Shown: positions 1-12,365, numbered from the stretch's first letter. The stretch: DNA of 64,000 nucleotides from Orobanche coerulescens (GCA_033398695.1 CM065801.1:4402001-4466000), one strand, 5' to 3'. Made by a program: numbers and translations. The notes: generated by a model from the letters alone, not told the origin.

Positions 1-1051
1 GATTAATCGGACGAAAACAACCAAAATACCCAAATTCACCAAAACTAGATTATCAAGAAATCTAACCTTGATTCGGTAGATCGGAGGAGGTTATGAGGTG
101 ATGGATTGATGTTAGAAACTCAAGAACTTCGTGGATTGATATATAAACAACATCTAATCACGTACTCCAAGCCCCAGCCACGGAAGGAAATGAGAGGATG
201 AGAAAAATAGGTGTAAACCCGATTGCTCGAACATATATATACTCCCGGCATCCTGCCCAGGCCACTTACGGCCGTAATCGCCGACCTTACGGCCGTAACC
301 GGCATTCGTCAAAATCCGCCAGCGCATGCCGATCGCTACGGCCAGAATCGACAGACCTTACGGCCGTAACTCGGGACTTACGGCCGTACACGCAGTCCTT
401 ACAGCCAGAATCGCATTCGTCCGGAAGTTGCACAGCACCGTCGGCCGTAACTCTCGACTTACGGCCAGACCGGCATTCGTCGAGCCAGCTGCCGAACACT
501 TACGGCCGTAATCGCACCTTACGGCCGTAACTCGCCGCACCAGCACTGGCTGCGCCGTCTCGGCCGTGGCCACTCCGACGATCCGAACGACCCGAACCCG
601 AACTCGAATATGAATCGAACATACGGTTACGAAGTACTCGCAAATACGAATCCGAGCACTAAGAGAACACACGATTCGACCACCGAAGGCTCGAAATTCG
701 ACAATGGAAAGTAATTACCCCAAACTTTGGGAAATTACAAACGCCCAAAACGCCGGAAATCACGATACGTGATCGAATAACCAAACCGAAGTTCACAACA
801 CGTCTAACAAAGTTAAACGGACTTTGGGAAACTCAAACAATGATTTGACGAGATTCGCAAGAATCGAACTCAAGTGCGGAAAAACCGCTAAAAGCACGGA
901 ACTCAACAAAACGACACCGAAACGAGCTCGGATGACAAAAAGTGCAGAATTAATCAATCTCGAAATGACGAAACGGTCATGATCGAGTCGTCAAAACGGA
1001 CTTTCGCCGAAAAAAAAGAAATTACCGGAAATCGAAATTACGGGTATTACA
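1..1051 (-). repeat. 3' LTR of element A (partial)
   Basis: Near-identical to 5616-6679. It ends at ATTACA (1046-1051), immediately followed by the reverse complement of AGAGGGGTAGAA, the polypurine tract. It contains the TTACGGCCGTAA palindrome cluster (about 258-540) and a TATATATAT box at 232-242, read on the minus strand. Confidence 0.92.
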
Positions 1052-1108
1052 TTCTACCCCTCTAAAAAAAAGTTTCGTCCGAAACTTAAACTAAAAAACA
1101 CACTGAAG

Positions 1109-2165
1109 TCACAAACAACAAAGCACGGCCGACAACATCTCAACGGTCCCGACAAACCGATCCCGATACCGTTGCCGAAACACGATTCGGGAAACCTCAT
1201 GGAATAATTCACGATCTTGAACTCTGTGGCCCTCGAGTCCACAATTATAACAAGTAATCCGTTGCGAAGGACAATTAGCTTGCACATGACCGACAACATT
1301 GCAGTTAAAGCACCTCCCAGTCTGACTAGGAGTCAAAGAAGACAACTTGGAACTCTTGGTTCCACCGAACGAAGAAATTGAAGGTTTCGCCGTGCGACTA
1401 CGCGAAACTCGATGAGAAGAATTTCCATCTCTTGCACCGTCCGAAAAATCTCCGACGTCCTCTGTCTCTTCGACTCATGCGAAGGCCCGGTGAGATAACG
1501 ATGCCATCTCGTACGCCATGGCTCGATTCTGATACTCTCTCAAAGTAGCACAAGTGAAACCCGACATGTACTGTCGAATCTCTGGTCTCATCCGCATATC
1601 AAAATGACGGATCTTGTCCTCCTCGGTCCTCACCTGATTCTTCACAAAGGTGAGCTGTCGACTATAATCGACAATAGCCTGCGACACGGGTACATCCTGT
1701 GGCTCGGCTAGGTAAAAATCTCGGATCCTCTGCTCTCGAATCGGCCTCGGGCAAAATTCCACTTCCATCAACTTCTTGAACTCTTCCCAAGTAACAGCAT
1801 GATCTTGAGGCTCAACGGCCTCCCACCAGTTAGCGGCGTCATCAACGAGAAGGAACTGGGCGATAGGAATCCTCCGCTCCTCGGGACAACCAATCGCCTT
1901 GAAAATCTTCTCCAATTGGATAAGCCAACCGTCCCACCAAAGTATCACCCGCTCCTGCAAAGCGAGGGGGACGATCTGAACCACTTCTCTAAGCCACCGA
2001 GTCGATCCAACATCCTCATTCGCAGTATGGTTACGCCGAACCACCCGAGCTAAATGTGTCATCCAGTCCGCCACTGTTGGAGCACGGTGGCAACACGATA
2101 CTAATTCCATTACCGGTAGTACGATCTGGTCGCGGAGGGTTACCACGACCTCGACCTCTCGGCAT
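1109..2165 (-). pseudogene. gag: gag of element A, frameshifted
   Basis: This is a retrotransposon capsid/nucleocapsid gene. The start at 2165 opens with an RGRGRG stretch like the other gags in the window. A frame change follows, then the Retrotrans_gag domain with motifs WWDGWLIQLEKIF, ANWWEAVEP and KIRHFDMRM (to about 1475). After another break, two CCHC-type knuckles are visible: CFNCNVVGHVQANC, and a second (CYNCGLEGHR) that has lost its last cysteine. Coding stops near 1109, about 45 bases from the polypurine tract, with no protease, reverse transcriptase or integrase. Nothing suggests current function, although some frame breaks could be sequence errors. Confidence 0.85.
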
Positions 2166-3743
2166 ACCGAATGGGCAACCGATCAGAACAACAAAACAAC
2201 CACCACATAATCAATATAGAGCAACCAACAATAACACAATAAAATACTCATTCCGAGTTGTAACACGAATACATGAACTATCACTGCAACGACAGGAATT
2301 CAAATTCATAAATCATTCACTTAGCCATGTTAACATAACGTACGACCTTTACCAAGTTTATCACGGTCAAAACCACAAACATATCATCAGGGTCGAATAT
2401 GGGTAATATTTTAAAAACAATTTTTTTTTTTTTTCAAGGTGCTCGTCCAAATGATAGTATTTTAAAATTCCTGAATTTGGAAAATTTGCTGAAGCGAATT
2501 TTAGAAAAGAAAAGTTTGATCAAAACTACGAATCTATTATCATCTCTGTCTCGTTTTGAAAACAATGTACAAGACATTCTAAATTACCACATCCGGATAA
2601 CGTCAAAGAAACACACAATTATACCGAACTATGAAATCATCGTATCTGGGCGTACACCCATAACTTGCTAACAAGAATTGTGACAATATATAATACGTCA
2701 ATAATATCCACACAGGTGAAGCAACTAAGTGCAATACTGATATCGCAGTTAGGGTTCACGATCGTCGAGACGGACCATATGATTAGGTCGATAGAGATTG
2801 AGCAACGAAAATGATCACCTATAGAATTGTAACAAAGAAAGGTCTTGTAAAAATTTTCCGACGGGCAAAACAACATAACAAACATATAACATAAATTTTT
2901 CAAAATTCTTTTGGTCTCAACCGAAGGTGACGGTAATATTTTGCGGTGCCCAAAATACATTAATATACATTTTTCCTCATACTTTGATGGTGTCATTTGA
3001 AAATACAGATTAACTATGTCAAAACTCGACCGATTTCAAAATTCATACGGCTTTGGTTTAATCGAACCATAAAAATATTTTCAAAATCAACTTTCACAAA
3101 AATGTTCCACCCTTATGGCCCCTCAAAAATATATTCTCAAATCTACCCGACGGAATAATTACGATAGTCCAAACAAACCGATCGAACTAAAAACCACCGC
3201 TCAAACGACAAACAAAATCACAAATTCAACCAAACACATTTCGGGCGCATCAAGTTAAAACATATATCCAGGACTATCATTTGAGCTTTTCACCGAATTA
3301 GCTGTCGGCACACTTTGAAACCCATCAAAGTTCACAAATTTCACAACATACCACCCCACACGGCGGTTCAAAGTCAAAACATCAATACGTCCGGTCATAT
3401 TCGTATATCGTGCGTCACGAGCATCGAATACAACTCCCTTACACAACACCGTGTAAATAAGGACACACATCACATTTAATTCGCACACGTAAAAACATGA
3501 AATACGGTACCTCACATAAAGGAGGAGACTTACGTCCACAGGCCGCACGGAGATAATGGCCGCAACACGATACTAATCACAACGAACCACAATTGATCAC
3601 AACGGATCGCAATGATCTCGCTTGTTCACAACTGCTCACCCGGGTGACACGACAAGACACGACTCCGACAAGACACGACTCGACAAGACCCAACTAGACC
3701 CAACTGCCTAGGTTTTCGCAAACCTAAGCTCCGATACCATTTA
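2166..3743 (-). other. Leader of element A with putative intron and primer-binding site
   Basis: This is the noncoding stretch between the 5' LTR and gag. The primer-binding site at 3727-3739 reads TGGTATCGGAGCT on the minus strand, one mismatch from the usual initiator-tRNA-Met complement TGGTATCAGAGC. A GTAAGT donor at 3533 (minus) matches one in element F at the same place. The matching acceptor just before gag reads TTCGG|TATG here, where F has TTCAG|TATG. No other ORF is credible in this stretch. Confidence 0.6.
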
Positions 3744-4534
3744 TGTAACACCCCCAATCCACTCAGGGATATTACACGCCGTAGACCCCTTTCCACAAGG
3801 AGCTACCAGGCGGGAGACTACAAATCAAAACCCACATGCGGTCAACTTGACCAAAACATAATACCGTAGACCGATTAGGTATCTCAAAGCATAGCATAAC
3901 CGTACATCTGATGAAACTAAATTACAACTCGATCACATAGTACATAAAATGTCCATCCCCTCAAGGATGACAAGAACTCAAACTGACATATCACTGACAG
4001 ACGGACTACAAGCGTGACTAGTATCGCTGCATTGCATCATCCTCCAAGCCAACTCGTGGTTGCTCACTCTCGATCAGAACACGGAATAAATAACAAAATC
4101 CCCAACGAGGGTTAGCGATGGAATCGCTAGCAAGTAACCAAGCTATACAATTATACATCAAGAATACAACCGTTATGAAAATAACATTTCGACAAGGTAG
4201 TAACACGATCCCGAGTCTAAAGTCTTTTGAAAATTTATTCCTTTAAAACAAACCATGGGGATTACTCCGAAATCATTGTAAGAGATTATTTAGAGACTTG
4301 GGGTCTCGGTGTAAAATCTGAAATATGAATGTTTATCCTTTTCAAAAGGTTTTCTTTCAAAATCATACAAATGATTTTATTCTCAACTCAAACCTCAAGA
4401 TCAAAACCATATTCACCAATATAATCGGGATTCAAGATTCAAAACATAAACAATTCGAGATATCAAATCAACAAATAAACGTCTCCGTGGCCCGAAGGGT
4501 CCCACCGGATTAGTCATCAAGAATAAACTCGAAC

Positions 4535-4861
4535 ACACCCATAAGTTATCTTGACATCGCACTCGCAAGTGGCGATTCTCGGAGCCCTCTCCGGACCTAC
4601 CCGATTAGATAACCTTATGGTCAAATCGTAACATCCGCCGTACTCGCAAGCACGCGCTCCGGAGGCCTCGGACGGACCCTACCCGGATAACATCATTCAA
4701 ATACACCCATAAGTTATCATGACATCGCACTCGCAAGTGTCGATTCTCGGAGCCCTCCCAGACCTACCCGAATTGATAACCTTATGGTCACAACGCACGT
4801 CTGGCCGTACTGCAAGCACGCGCTCCGAGGCCTCGGCGGGACCCTACCCGGACAACATCTC
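4535..4861 (-). repeat. Two tandem ~165-bp units in LTR A
   Basis: Both units start with ACACCCATAAGTTATC (4535 and 4703) and carry CGCACTCGCAAGTG, CGATTCTCGGAGCCCT, a GAGGCCTCGG-type core and GGACCCTACCCGGA. On the minus strand they lie downstream of the TATA-like box, in the transcribed part of the LTR. Confidence 0.8.
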
Positions 4862-5846
4862 AATTCGCTAAGATACACAACAACAACAAAGGCACAATAT
4901 TCACTACAACCGAAACACGTAACATATAAGTTAATGTAACATAACTTCCACAAAGGCACAACACCCATAAAGAAACCATCATTCAGAAAAGGCCAACGAG
5001 CAAATAATAGAAGTATTACGCGATTCCACAATTCTTGATTAACTACTCATTTCTAGTATTTATTTTAATCACAAAATAACATGATGAGGTAGTTATCATT
5101 ATTCTTGAAACTAAAGTTTACGTTGGTAATTACCTTCATAAAATCACATCTTCATTTAAAGTAAGTTACGGTTAAATATACCGTCACTAACGAGTCCACG
5201 TTAAATTCACGACACATCACATTCTCAAAGTATAAAGAATATAGACGAGATACTCGCCTCAAGTCCAACGCACGCGAGCAACGGAAAGCTCGACTTAATG
5301 ACCGCTAGGACACTCAGAAGAACACGATTCAACCGGGAAGCTCGGACCAAGAAGACAACGAGCGGGAGGGTTCCGACTCGAGTCCTTCACAAGAATTCGA
5401 CCCTAACAATATATAATCAATAAATCATCGATCATACGAGGAAGAATAATCGAAGAACGCCCGAAAACCCTCTATGACATTTTAGGACACCTTCAAGGCG
5501 TCGGTCAAGAACTCGACCCAAATAACGAATCGATACGATCCAACCATGGAATAACAAGGGAAATGATATAATACATCTAAATAATCATCAATCCATCATA
5601 ATCCTAAGATAAATCGGATTAATCGGACGAAAACAACCAAAATACCCAAATTCACCAAAACTAGATTATCAAGAAATCTAACCTTGATTCGGTAGATCGG
5701 AGGAGGTTATGAGGTGATGGATTGATGTTAGAAACTCAAGAACTTCGTGGATTGATATATAAACAACATCTAATCACGTACTCCAAGCTGACCACGGAAG
5801 GAAATGAGAGGGATGAGAAAAATAGGTGTAAACCCGATTGCTCGAA

Positions 5847-6150
5847 CATATATATACTCCCAAAGATCCTGCCGGCCACTTACGGCCAGAATCGGCCGAC
5901 CTTACGGCCGTAATCGCATTCGCCAAAATCCGCCAAGATGCCGATCGCTTACGGCAGAATCGACAGGACCTTACGGCCGTAACTCAGGACTTACGGCCGT
6001 GCATACGGCAGTCCTTACGGGCCAGAATCGCATTCGTCCTAAGTTGCACGCACCCGCACGGCCAGAATCTCGACCCTTACGGCCAGAACCGCATTCGCCG
6101 TGCCAGCTGCCGAACACTTACGGCCAGAATCGGCACCTTACGGCCGTAAC
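5847..6150 (-). promoter_or_regulatory. LTR A promoter: TATA box plus TTACGGCCGTAA palindrome cluster
   Basis: On the minus strand a TATATATA box (5847-5859) is preceded, about 20 bp upstream, by a cluster of perfect and decayed TTACGGCCGTAA palindromes (5878-6150). The other LTR has the same layout (TATA 232-242, cluster 258-540). The position suggests transcription-factor sites or an RNA hairpin region; which is unknown. Confidence 0.65.
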
Positions 6151-6679
6151 TCGGCCGCATCAAGACTAGCCGCGGCCGTCTCGGTCGTGGCCACTCCGAC
6201 GATCCGAACGACCCAAACCCGAACTCGAATACGAATCGAACATACGGTTCACGAAGTACTCGCAAATACGAATCCGAGCACTAAGAGAACACACGATTCC
6301 GACCACCGAAGGCTCAAATTCGACAATGGAAAGTAATTACCCCAAACTTTGGGAAATTACGAAAACGCCCAAAACGCCCGGAAATCACGATCGTGATCGA
6401 ATAACCAAACCGAAGTTCACAACACGTCTAACAAAGTTAAGCGGACTTGCGGAAACTCGAAACAAGCGATTTGGACGAGATTCGCAAGAATCGAACTCAA
6501 GTGCGGAAAAACCGCTAAAAAGCACGGAACTCAACAAAACGACACCGAAACGAGCTCGGATGACAAAAAGTGCAGAATTAATCAATCTCGAAATGACGAA
6601 ACGGTCATGATCGAGTCGTCAAAACGGACTTTCGCCGAAAAAAAAGAAATTACCGGAAATCGAAATTACGGGTATTACA

Positions 6680-6928
6680 TATACGACATCGGATCAATAA
6701 ACCGAAACTCGCAACACGAACAACTCAACCATACGAACTCGTGCAACCAAAGAAATTACAAAATCGAGCGGGTTCTACGAGAATCAAACGTCCATGCAAT
6801 AATACATGACAAAAGACGGAATAACATAAAATAGATTCAAAATATCGAAACGGTTACAAGCGAGTTGCTAAAAACGAAAAACACACCAAAAATGAGAATA
6901 CCAGGAAAAGAAAAATGCGGATATTACA
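6680..6928 (-). repeat. Fragment H: old B-family LTR interrupted by element A
   Basis: Reverse-complement similarity to the first ~280 bases of the element B LTR: both share GTTTGTAAATCCGA-, GTTCGATTCTTG- and CTCGCTTGTAACCGTTTCG-like blocks. It ends at GCGGATATTACA (6928), the expected LTR terminus. Element A inserted into it, and the rest should lie left of the window. Confidence 0.75.
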
Positions 6929-7186
6929 CGAATTGTGACTATGCATGAGTTTTGTACTAATTATGCATGAAATATATGCATTCCGTGCATCAAAATTGCA
7001 ATGCATTAAAATATGTATTATATGTATCAAAATATCGATGCATTAAAATATTATATTATATGCATCAAATTTTTGTGAGAATAAATCTAGGCCATTCATT
7101 TATCAAGAGTTATGGATGGAATTTATTCTTATTTCTTAACTTAAATTGCATTCTCACCTGAACCCACCTATATATATATATATATA
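6929..7186. repeat. Dispersed AT-rich repeat (copy 1 of 3)
   Basis: The blocks ATGCATGAAATATATGCATT, AAAATATCGATGCATTAAA, TTATATGCATCAAATTTTTG and TGAGAATAAATCTAGG recur at 50473-50780 and 51600-51800. The right end, TTCTCACCTGAACCCACCTATATA, is the reverse complement of the left end of the copy at 50473. It looks like a small non-coding transposon (MITE-like). Confidence 0.55.
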
Positions 7187-7207
7187 GGTGTGTGTGTGTG
7201 TGTGTGT
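7169..7207. repeat. (TA)n(GT)n microsatellite
   Basis: A TA run followed directly by a GT run, at the edge of the dispersed repeat. The interval 7208-7336 is pyrimidine-rich flank in which I see no gene. Confidence 0.9.
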
Positions 7208-7336
7208 ATCCTGTTCGTTTGATTCTAAGCGTCCTGTTCGTTGATTTTAAACGTCTATTCATTTATTCTTTTCTCCCAAAAAATCTATTTCTCCTTAAAT
7301 CCCGAACTCTCTCTCTCCCCCCTCCCTCCCCCCTCG

Positions 7337-8153
7337 TGTAACACCCCCAAAACCATATGGGAATATTACACGCCGTAGACCCTTTCCACAAGGATCTACC
7401 AGGCTAAACATCCATAAACAACCAAATGCTTGCCCAGCCAGGGTCAAACAATAAAATGATACAGACCGATATGGTCACTTACACGTGAATACAGGCCAGA
7501 TGAGGTCACACAACCCAATCGATAAAAGCGGCTTAAATAACATTAACCCACACAGGGTCGAAATACAATACTGGTGGAAGATCAAATCAACTCGACAACA
7601 CAACAAAAATCAAAACAACTCTCGACTCATGATTAGTATCGCACTCGTCATCCTCTTGTGCCAATCCTGTGTTGCTCCCCGAATCTGCATGTACCTGGAC
7701 GCAAAACAGACATCCACCCCCCGATTACTCGGGGGTTAGTAAAACTCCACTATTTTACTAGTGCAAGTATCAAATCATACGAAATGTAACAAGCAAATAA
7801 TAATCGTGAATCTAATATAATAATCAAGTATCAAAATATTCCCGGGAGGTTTTCACAAGGGAAGATAAGCTATGAAGCATTCGAAAATAAGATTCTCATC
7901 TCGGGAATTTTTAGATTTTCAAAACCTTTAAGACCTCAAGTCCTGATTCACAAAACCTTTCGAAAAACTTTAGGGCCTTAACCCAAATCTTGTTTCATAA
8001 CTCAGCAGTTTACAATACGGGAAACATTTATTCAAGCTTAGGACTCGGTCCAACATTCATTTTCATAAAAATTTTCCTTTCAAAACTTTGATTTGAAAAT
8101 AATCATGCTCATGACACCGTGATCCACTGTCACGTGTCTCCGTAGGTTCAACA
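7337..8153 (-). repeat. 3' LTR remnant of element F, first part
   Basis: Matches 36888-37710, starting TGTAACACCCCCAAAACC. It is interrupted at 8153 by element B (duplication CAACA) and resumes at 34476. Confidence 0.9.
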
Positions 8154-8685
8154 TGTAATATCCGTAATTTTTCCATTTTTAGCAGTTTCCATTTTTGGTG
8201 TATGTCTATTTTTATCGACTCGCTTGTAACCGTTTCGACATTTTGAATCTATTTTGTTCTTGGAGTTTTTCCATTTGGATGAGTTTTGATGATGTTTTCA
8301 CGTAATTTCGTTTTATGGCATGTTTTGCCGTATGGACGTTCGATTCTTGTAAAACTCATTCATTTTCGTTGTTTCTTGGTTCGTACAAGTTCGTATGGTT
8401 GAGTTGGTCATGTGGAGACTTTCGGTTTGTAAATCCGACGTCGTTTCGTGATTTTCGGGCACTTGGGACATTTTTGTAATTTCCTAATAGTTTAGGGAAT
8501 CTTAGTTTCGTTGTCGCATTACGGACCCTCCAGCGGTCGGAATTGTATTTTTCTTTCAGCGCTTAGCTCCGTCATCTTGTATGCTTTGTGTCTATGTTCC
8601 TGGATTCTGGTCTCGTCGTGCGTTTCGTGTTTTATACCCTCGGCAGCAGCTTACTGCTGATGTGACATCAACGATCTTTGGCTGC

Positions 8686-8864
8686 GGTAGGTAGCGCCAC
8701 GCTACCCTGTTCCCTTGCGTGCGCTACCGATGTGCGATTAGCGTACGCTAACGCTTCTATTGTTAGCGTACGCTAACGAAGGGTGGATAGCCACCGGACT
8801 GTCAAGGCCCCGTTAGCGCGCGCTACATATGACGGTTAGCGTCGCTAACTCCACCGAATATAAG
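8686..8864 (+). promoter_or_regulatory. LTR B promoter: TTAGCGTACGCTAA palindromes upstream of TATA
   Basis: Two TTAGCGTACGCTAA palindromes and variants (GTTAGCGCGCGCTAC, GTTAGCGTCGCTAAC, GTAGCGCCACGCTAC) precede AATATAAG at 8857-8864 by only a few bases. The 3' LTR repeats this at about 32965-33142, with less damage. Confidence 0.65.
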
Positions 8865-9480
8865 TCGGCGGACGGTTTGAGCAATGATTTATTTCTTTTC
8901 TCTTCGTTTCTTGACGTGCGACCTCGAGACGATTTCCACCGGTTCCATTTGGAGTTCTCTTCAAATTCCATCACCGTAAGTCGTGCTAACATATTATCAT
9001 CAGCATAATCGTCATTCATCATCCGAAATCAAGGTATTTTAAATGCAGAACCCTAACTCGTCAAATTTGGGGGTTTAGGGTTTTGCTAATTGGACTCGAA
9101 TTATTCCAGTATGTTATGATATTCTTCACCGATTGTGATTATTGAATGATTCCAAATCCAATTTCCTTGATTTTAATCCGCGAATTATCAATACGGGGAG
9201 ATTTTGCGTAAACCCTCGCCCGTATCAATTGATCGTCCATTGTCGTATTATGTAATCGGGGTTATGGGTGTTTTCCACTAGAGTATTGTTGTCCGTTGGG
9301 ACTGAACTGTGTTGATCCTTCGTTTAGGAACCGTCGCTTTCCACCCGGACCGTTCGTAGTCGCGTTTCACTTCTGTTTCTTCAAGAATGTCTCAAAGGCA
9401 AGTACTTTACATTTGTTTACATGTTCTAGTATTTGAATTATGGTTGTATCGTGGTTGTTGTGGATGGTTATGTGTATGTT

Positions 9481-9612
9481 CACCTAGGGATGGTCCGACG
9501 GGGCCTCTAGGGATACGTATTGCCGTGAGTGTGCGTGTCGTGAACTGTGGTTAGCCACCCAGGGATGTCCGACGGGGCTCTGCGGGGTACGGTGGCCGTG
9601 AGTCTCGTGCCA
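9481..9612 (+). repeat. Duplicated module in LTR B
   Basis: Two units share CACC(C/T)AGGGATG, GTCCGACGGGGC and TGCCGTGAGT / GGCCGTGAGT cores, downstream of the TATA box. The 3' LTR has the same pair at about 33767-33893. Related GACGGGGC cores occur in the F LTR repeats. Confidence 0.7.
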
Positions 9613-10187
9613 ACGGTTAACTTTGAATTATGATTTGTTGGAGATAATGTGTTTTGTGTTTGTACATCATAAATATTCCGGAATATAAAATGTTTTCTAA
9701 AATGACTTTTTGGCGCATATATTCATCTGATTAGAATGTAGTTCAAATGGATTGTACTTGCACTAGCAGTTGTCGCTAACCCTTAAATGGGGAAATACTT
9801 TTGTATTTCGTGCGATCGTGGGGATAAGCGACCACCCGAGCTGTATGAGGATGATGGGCAAGCATGATATTGTCCAGTATTTGATTTCCGGAGTTATGTC
9901 CGTCGGTTATTATTGATGTCTGATTTTGGGATTATGTATTATAAAATTGGTTTAAGTACTCGAGTACTTCCTATTTAAACTTGTTACTGTTGTGTCCCCG
10001 TTTGGGAAATGGATTGATGACATAATTTTATTTGTCGGTTATAGTCTTTTATTTAGCTTGTCGTTTTGTTTATGATGGTTTGTCGTTGTCGTATGTCATG
10101 TTTGGTACGTTAGCCTGGTGGATTCCACAGTGTGGGGTCCACGGCACTGTAATATGCCCTGAATGTCTTGGGGGTGTTACAGAATAT

Positions 10188-10200
10188 TGTATCAGAGCTT
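10188..10200 (+). other. Primer-binding site of element B
   Basis: TTGTATCAGAGCT, seven bases after the LTR end. It is close to TGGTATCAGAGC, the complement of the initiator tRNA-Met 3' end used by many plant Ty3/gypsy elements, with one mismatch. Confidence 0.7.
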
Positions 10201-10300
10201 AGGTTTATGGATACCTAGGCTGTCGGTTATTTGGGTCTAGTTAAGTGTCGTTTTTGGGACAGTATCACTGCTATGACATCATCTCAGTACGCCGGTGCTC

Positions 10301-10402
10301 GTAAGTTTTCCTAACTTGACTCATTTCATCGTTATGTTCTATTCCTGTCTTGGTATCTTTTTGCGTTTTGCGTGTGAATTGTACTTACCCGTTGCTTTTC
10401 AG
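10301..10402 (+). other. Putative leader intron of element B
   Basis: GTAAGTTTTC donor at 10301 and a pyrimidine-rich TTGCTTTTCAG acceptor ending 10402, directly before the RGRGRG-coding start of gag. Element C has the same GGTGCTC|GTAAGTTTTC donor context (about 19030-19043, minus). The reading frame across the junction is not resolved in this copy. Confidence 0.5.
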
Positions 10403-11997
10403 AATTCCTGCTGGTAGAGGACGCGGACGCGGTCGCGGACGCGGTAGGGGACGTGGCGCAGCCGGTGGGGCGGCCATGTCCGATCACTCGGGAACTGATT
10501 CGGCGATGCCTTCCTTGTCGAACAGTGTTCCCCCTAGTTCGGAGGTCACAGGACTACCGCTAGCTCCTAGTAATGCACATGAGAATGTTGGAGTGGCCAA
10601 CATTTTGCGGCAGTAGCTTGAACAGATGACGCCATCGGCTCGAGGCCGTTCTAGTCGGCCAAGCTAATGCCAACCCGATTCCGCCTACTGGATCCGGTAA
10701 TGATAAGCTACTTCGGGACGTGATTCGTATGCGTCCTCCGCAGCTTGATGGTGCTTAGGCCCTTCTGGTTGGGAGAATTGGCTATTCGAGATGGAGAAAG
10801 TGTTTGAGGCTGCTAATTGTTAGGAGAGGAAAGTACCCATTGCTCAAGACTTCCTCGCCAAGGAGGCGAGAACGTGGTGGCAAGCGGTGAAACCGCGTGG
10901 CCAGGCGACTACGTGGGCGAGTTTCGGGATCCGATGGAAGACGAGTCGCCTTGGCGGTGAAAGAGGGAAGGATCCGAGCCTTCTTTGAGGCTAAACCCCA
11001 AGATGTTCCTATATCTCAAGCTATCAAAGACTACAATCAACAGTTGCATTATGTGAGAAACCAAGTCCGCGATGAGCTTGATAAGATCCGCCACTTTGAT
11101 ATGCGGATGAAACCGAGGGTGCGCCACTACATGTGCAGTGCAGGGTGCACGACCTTGAAAGATTATCAGCATAAAGCGATGGCTTACGAGATGTCGTTTT
11201 CTGCGACAGAGACGGCAGCTGACGGAAAGAAGCAGAAGACCTCCGGTCAGTTTTCAGGAGGCAAGTCAGGAGGGTATCCGAAGGCTCAGTCTGGTTTGCG
11301 AGTCTTCGGGAGTCAGTCGCCATCAGTTGGTCGAGGAAATGGTTCTAGGTCTGCTCCTACTGGTTCCGTTCGTGGTCCTAAGTGCTTCAACTGCAGTCGT
11401 CCGGGACACATGATGAGTGAGTGTGATAGGCCTCCGATTCAGTGTCTTGCTTGTGGTCGTATGGGTCATCGTGCTAAGTTTTGTACGAATGCATCTCGGG
11501 CTCCAGTTACTCAGATGTCAGCACCAGCCGCGGGAGAGCCGAGTGTGAATCAGGCACCGACAGTTCCTCAGCCGCAGCAGAGTTTTGGTAGAGGTCGAGG
11601 ACGTGGTCAGCCTTCTAGAGGGGGAGCTTCTAGTGCGGGGTCTGTTCCGCCCCGAGTGTACGAGATGAGACGAGCAGGGGATCCTGACGCGACGGTGGCT
11701 ACAGGTACCGTCCACATCCTTGATCATCCTGTTTCCGTATTGTTCGATTCTGGAGCTACGCATTCTTTTATATCTATGGATTGTGTGCATCGTCTGCATG
11801 TTGATTGCCTTGTTGCTTGTGAGCCTTTTGTTGTTAAACTTCCTAGCGGGGATAGCATCGTGGGGGACCGTGATATTAGAAATTTTTCTGTGAGTATCGC
11901 GGGGAGGGATTGGCCTTCTAATCTGATTGCGGTAGATATTAGAGATGAGGATTTGATTAAGGTGAGGATTGGTTGGACCGTCATGGGGCGATCATGA
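10403..11997 (+). pseudogene. gag: gag-protease of element B, frameshifted
   Basis: The N-terminus has a long RG repeat (from about 10416). After a damaged stretch (10617-10896) the capsid domain reads on with IRAFFEAKPQDVPISQAI and DKIRHFDMRMKP. Two CCHC knuckles follow (CFNCSRPGHMMSEC, CLACGRMGHRAKFC; about 11389-11495), then a GRGRGRG linker. The aspartic protease active site is in VLFDSGATHSFIS near 11735-11775. The frame from 10897 to 11997 is open for 366 codons and breaks just before the reverse-transcriptase frame. Gag packages element RNA; the protease would cut the polyprotein. Confidence 0.85.
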
Positions 11998-12052
11998 ATT
12001 ATAGATCGAGGATCGTGTCGATGTTAGCCTCGACAGTGCAGAGCATTCTTTT

Positions 12053-12365
12053 GTGGGGCGTAAGCGGAGTAGCCAGAGATTACTGATCAGCGCCTTGAGG
12101 GCGGTGAGACTTCTTCGAGGAGGTTGCACGGGCTATTGGTGTTACGCTTTGAGATCGGAAGAAGGAGGAGTCGAGCTCTCGTCTATTCCGGTAGTGTGTG
12201 AATATCTTGATGTTTTTCCAAACGAGTTGCTGGGTTTGCCGCCGGATCGAGAAGTTGAGTTTACCGTCGATTTAGAGCCGGGTGCAGCGCCGATTTCTAA
12301 GACGCCATACCGTATGGCGCCTGCCGAGATGCTTGAGTTGAAGAAACAGTTGGGAGAGTTGCTAG
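12053..12365 (+). pseudogene. pol: Reverse transcriptase N-terminal part of element B, split by C
   Basis: Carries [36 protein letters not shown] and ELKKQLGELL, the typical lead-in to a Ty3/gypsy reverse transcriptase. Reading stops where element C begins at 12366 (duplication GCTAG). The protein continues at 29672 with [13 protein letters not shown], so the two halves were once continuous. Confidence 0.9.

Larger units (their letters stand above)
1..6679 (-). mobile_element. Element A: gag-only Ty3/gypsy retrotransposon, cut by window start
   Basis: Read on the minus strand the order is 5' LTR (3744-6679), primer-binding site, long leader, gag, polypurine tract (1052-1063) and 3' LTR (1051 down to 1, truncated by the window). 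The first 1051 bases match 5616-6679 almost base for base, which identifies the LTR pair. LTRs start TGTAATACCCG and end GGGGGTGTTACA in element orientation. The internal region is only about 2.7 kb, shorter than one LTR, and holds gag without protease or polymerase. It is therefore non-autonomous (TR-GAG-like) and would depend on a related Tekay/Del element for enzymes. Its left target duplication is outside the window. Confidence 0.9.
3744..6679 (-). repeat. 5' LTR of element A (2936 bp)
   Basis: Bounded by TGTAACACCCCC at 3744 and GGTATTACA ending 6679 on the plus strand. It lies next to the primer-binding site. At 2.9 kb it is the same size as the F and G LTRs and shares their termini, so the three are sister families. 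Internally it holds a 168-bp tandem duplication, a palindrome cluster and a TATA-like box. Confidence 0.9.
8154..10181 (+). repeat. 5' LTR of element B
   Basis: Starts TGTAATATCCG, ends GGGGGTGTTACA, and is paired with 32427-34470. It holds a palindrome cluster with TATA box and a duplicated module at about 9481-9612. Confidence 0.93.
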
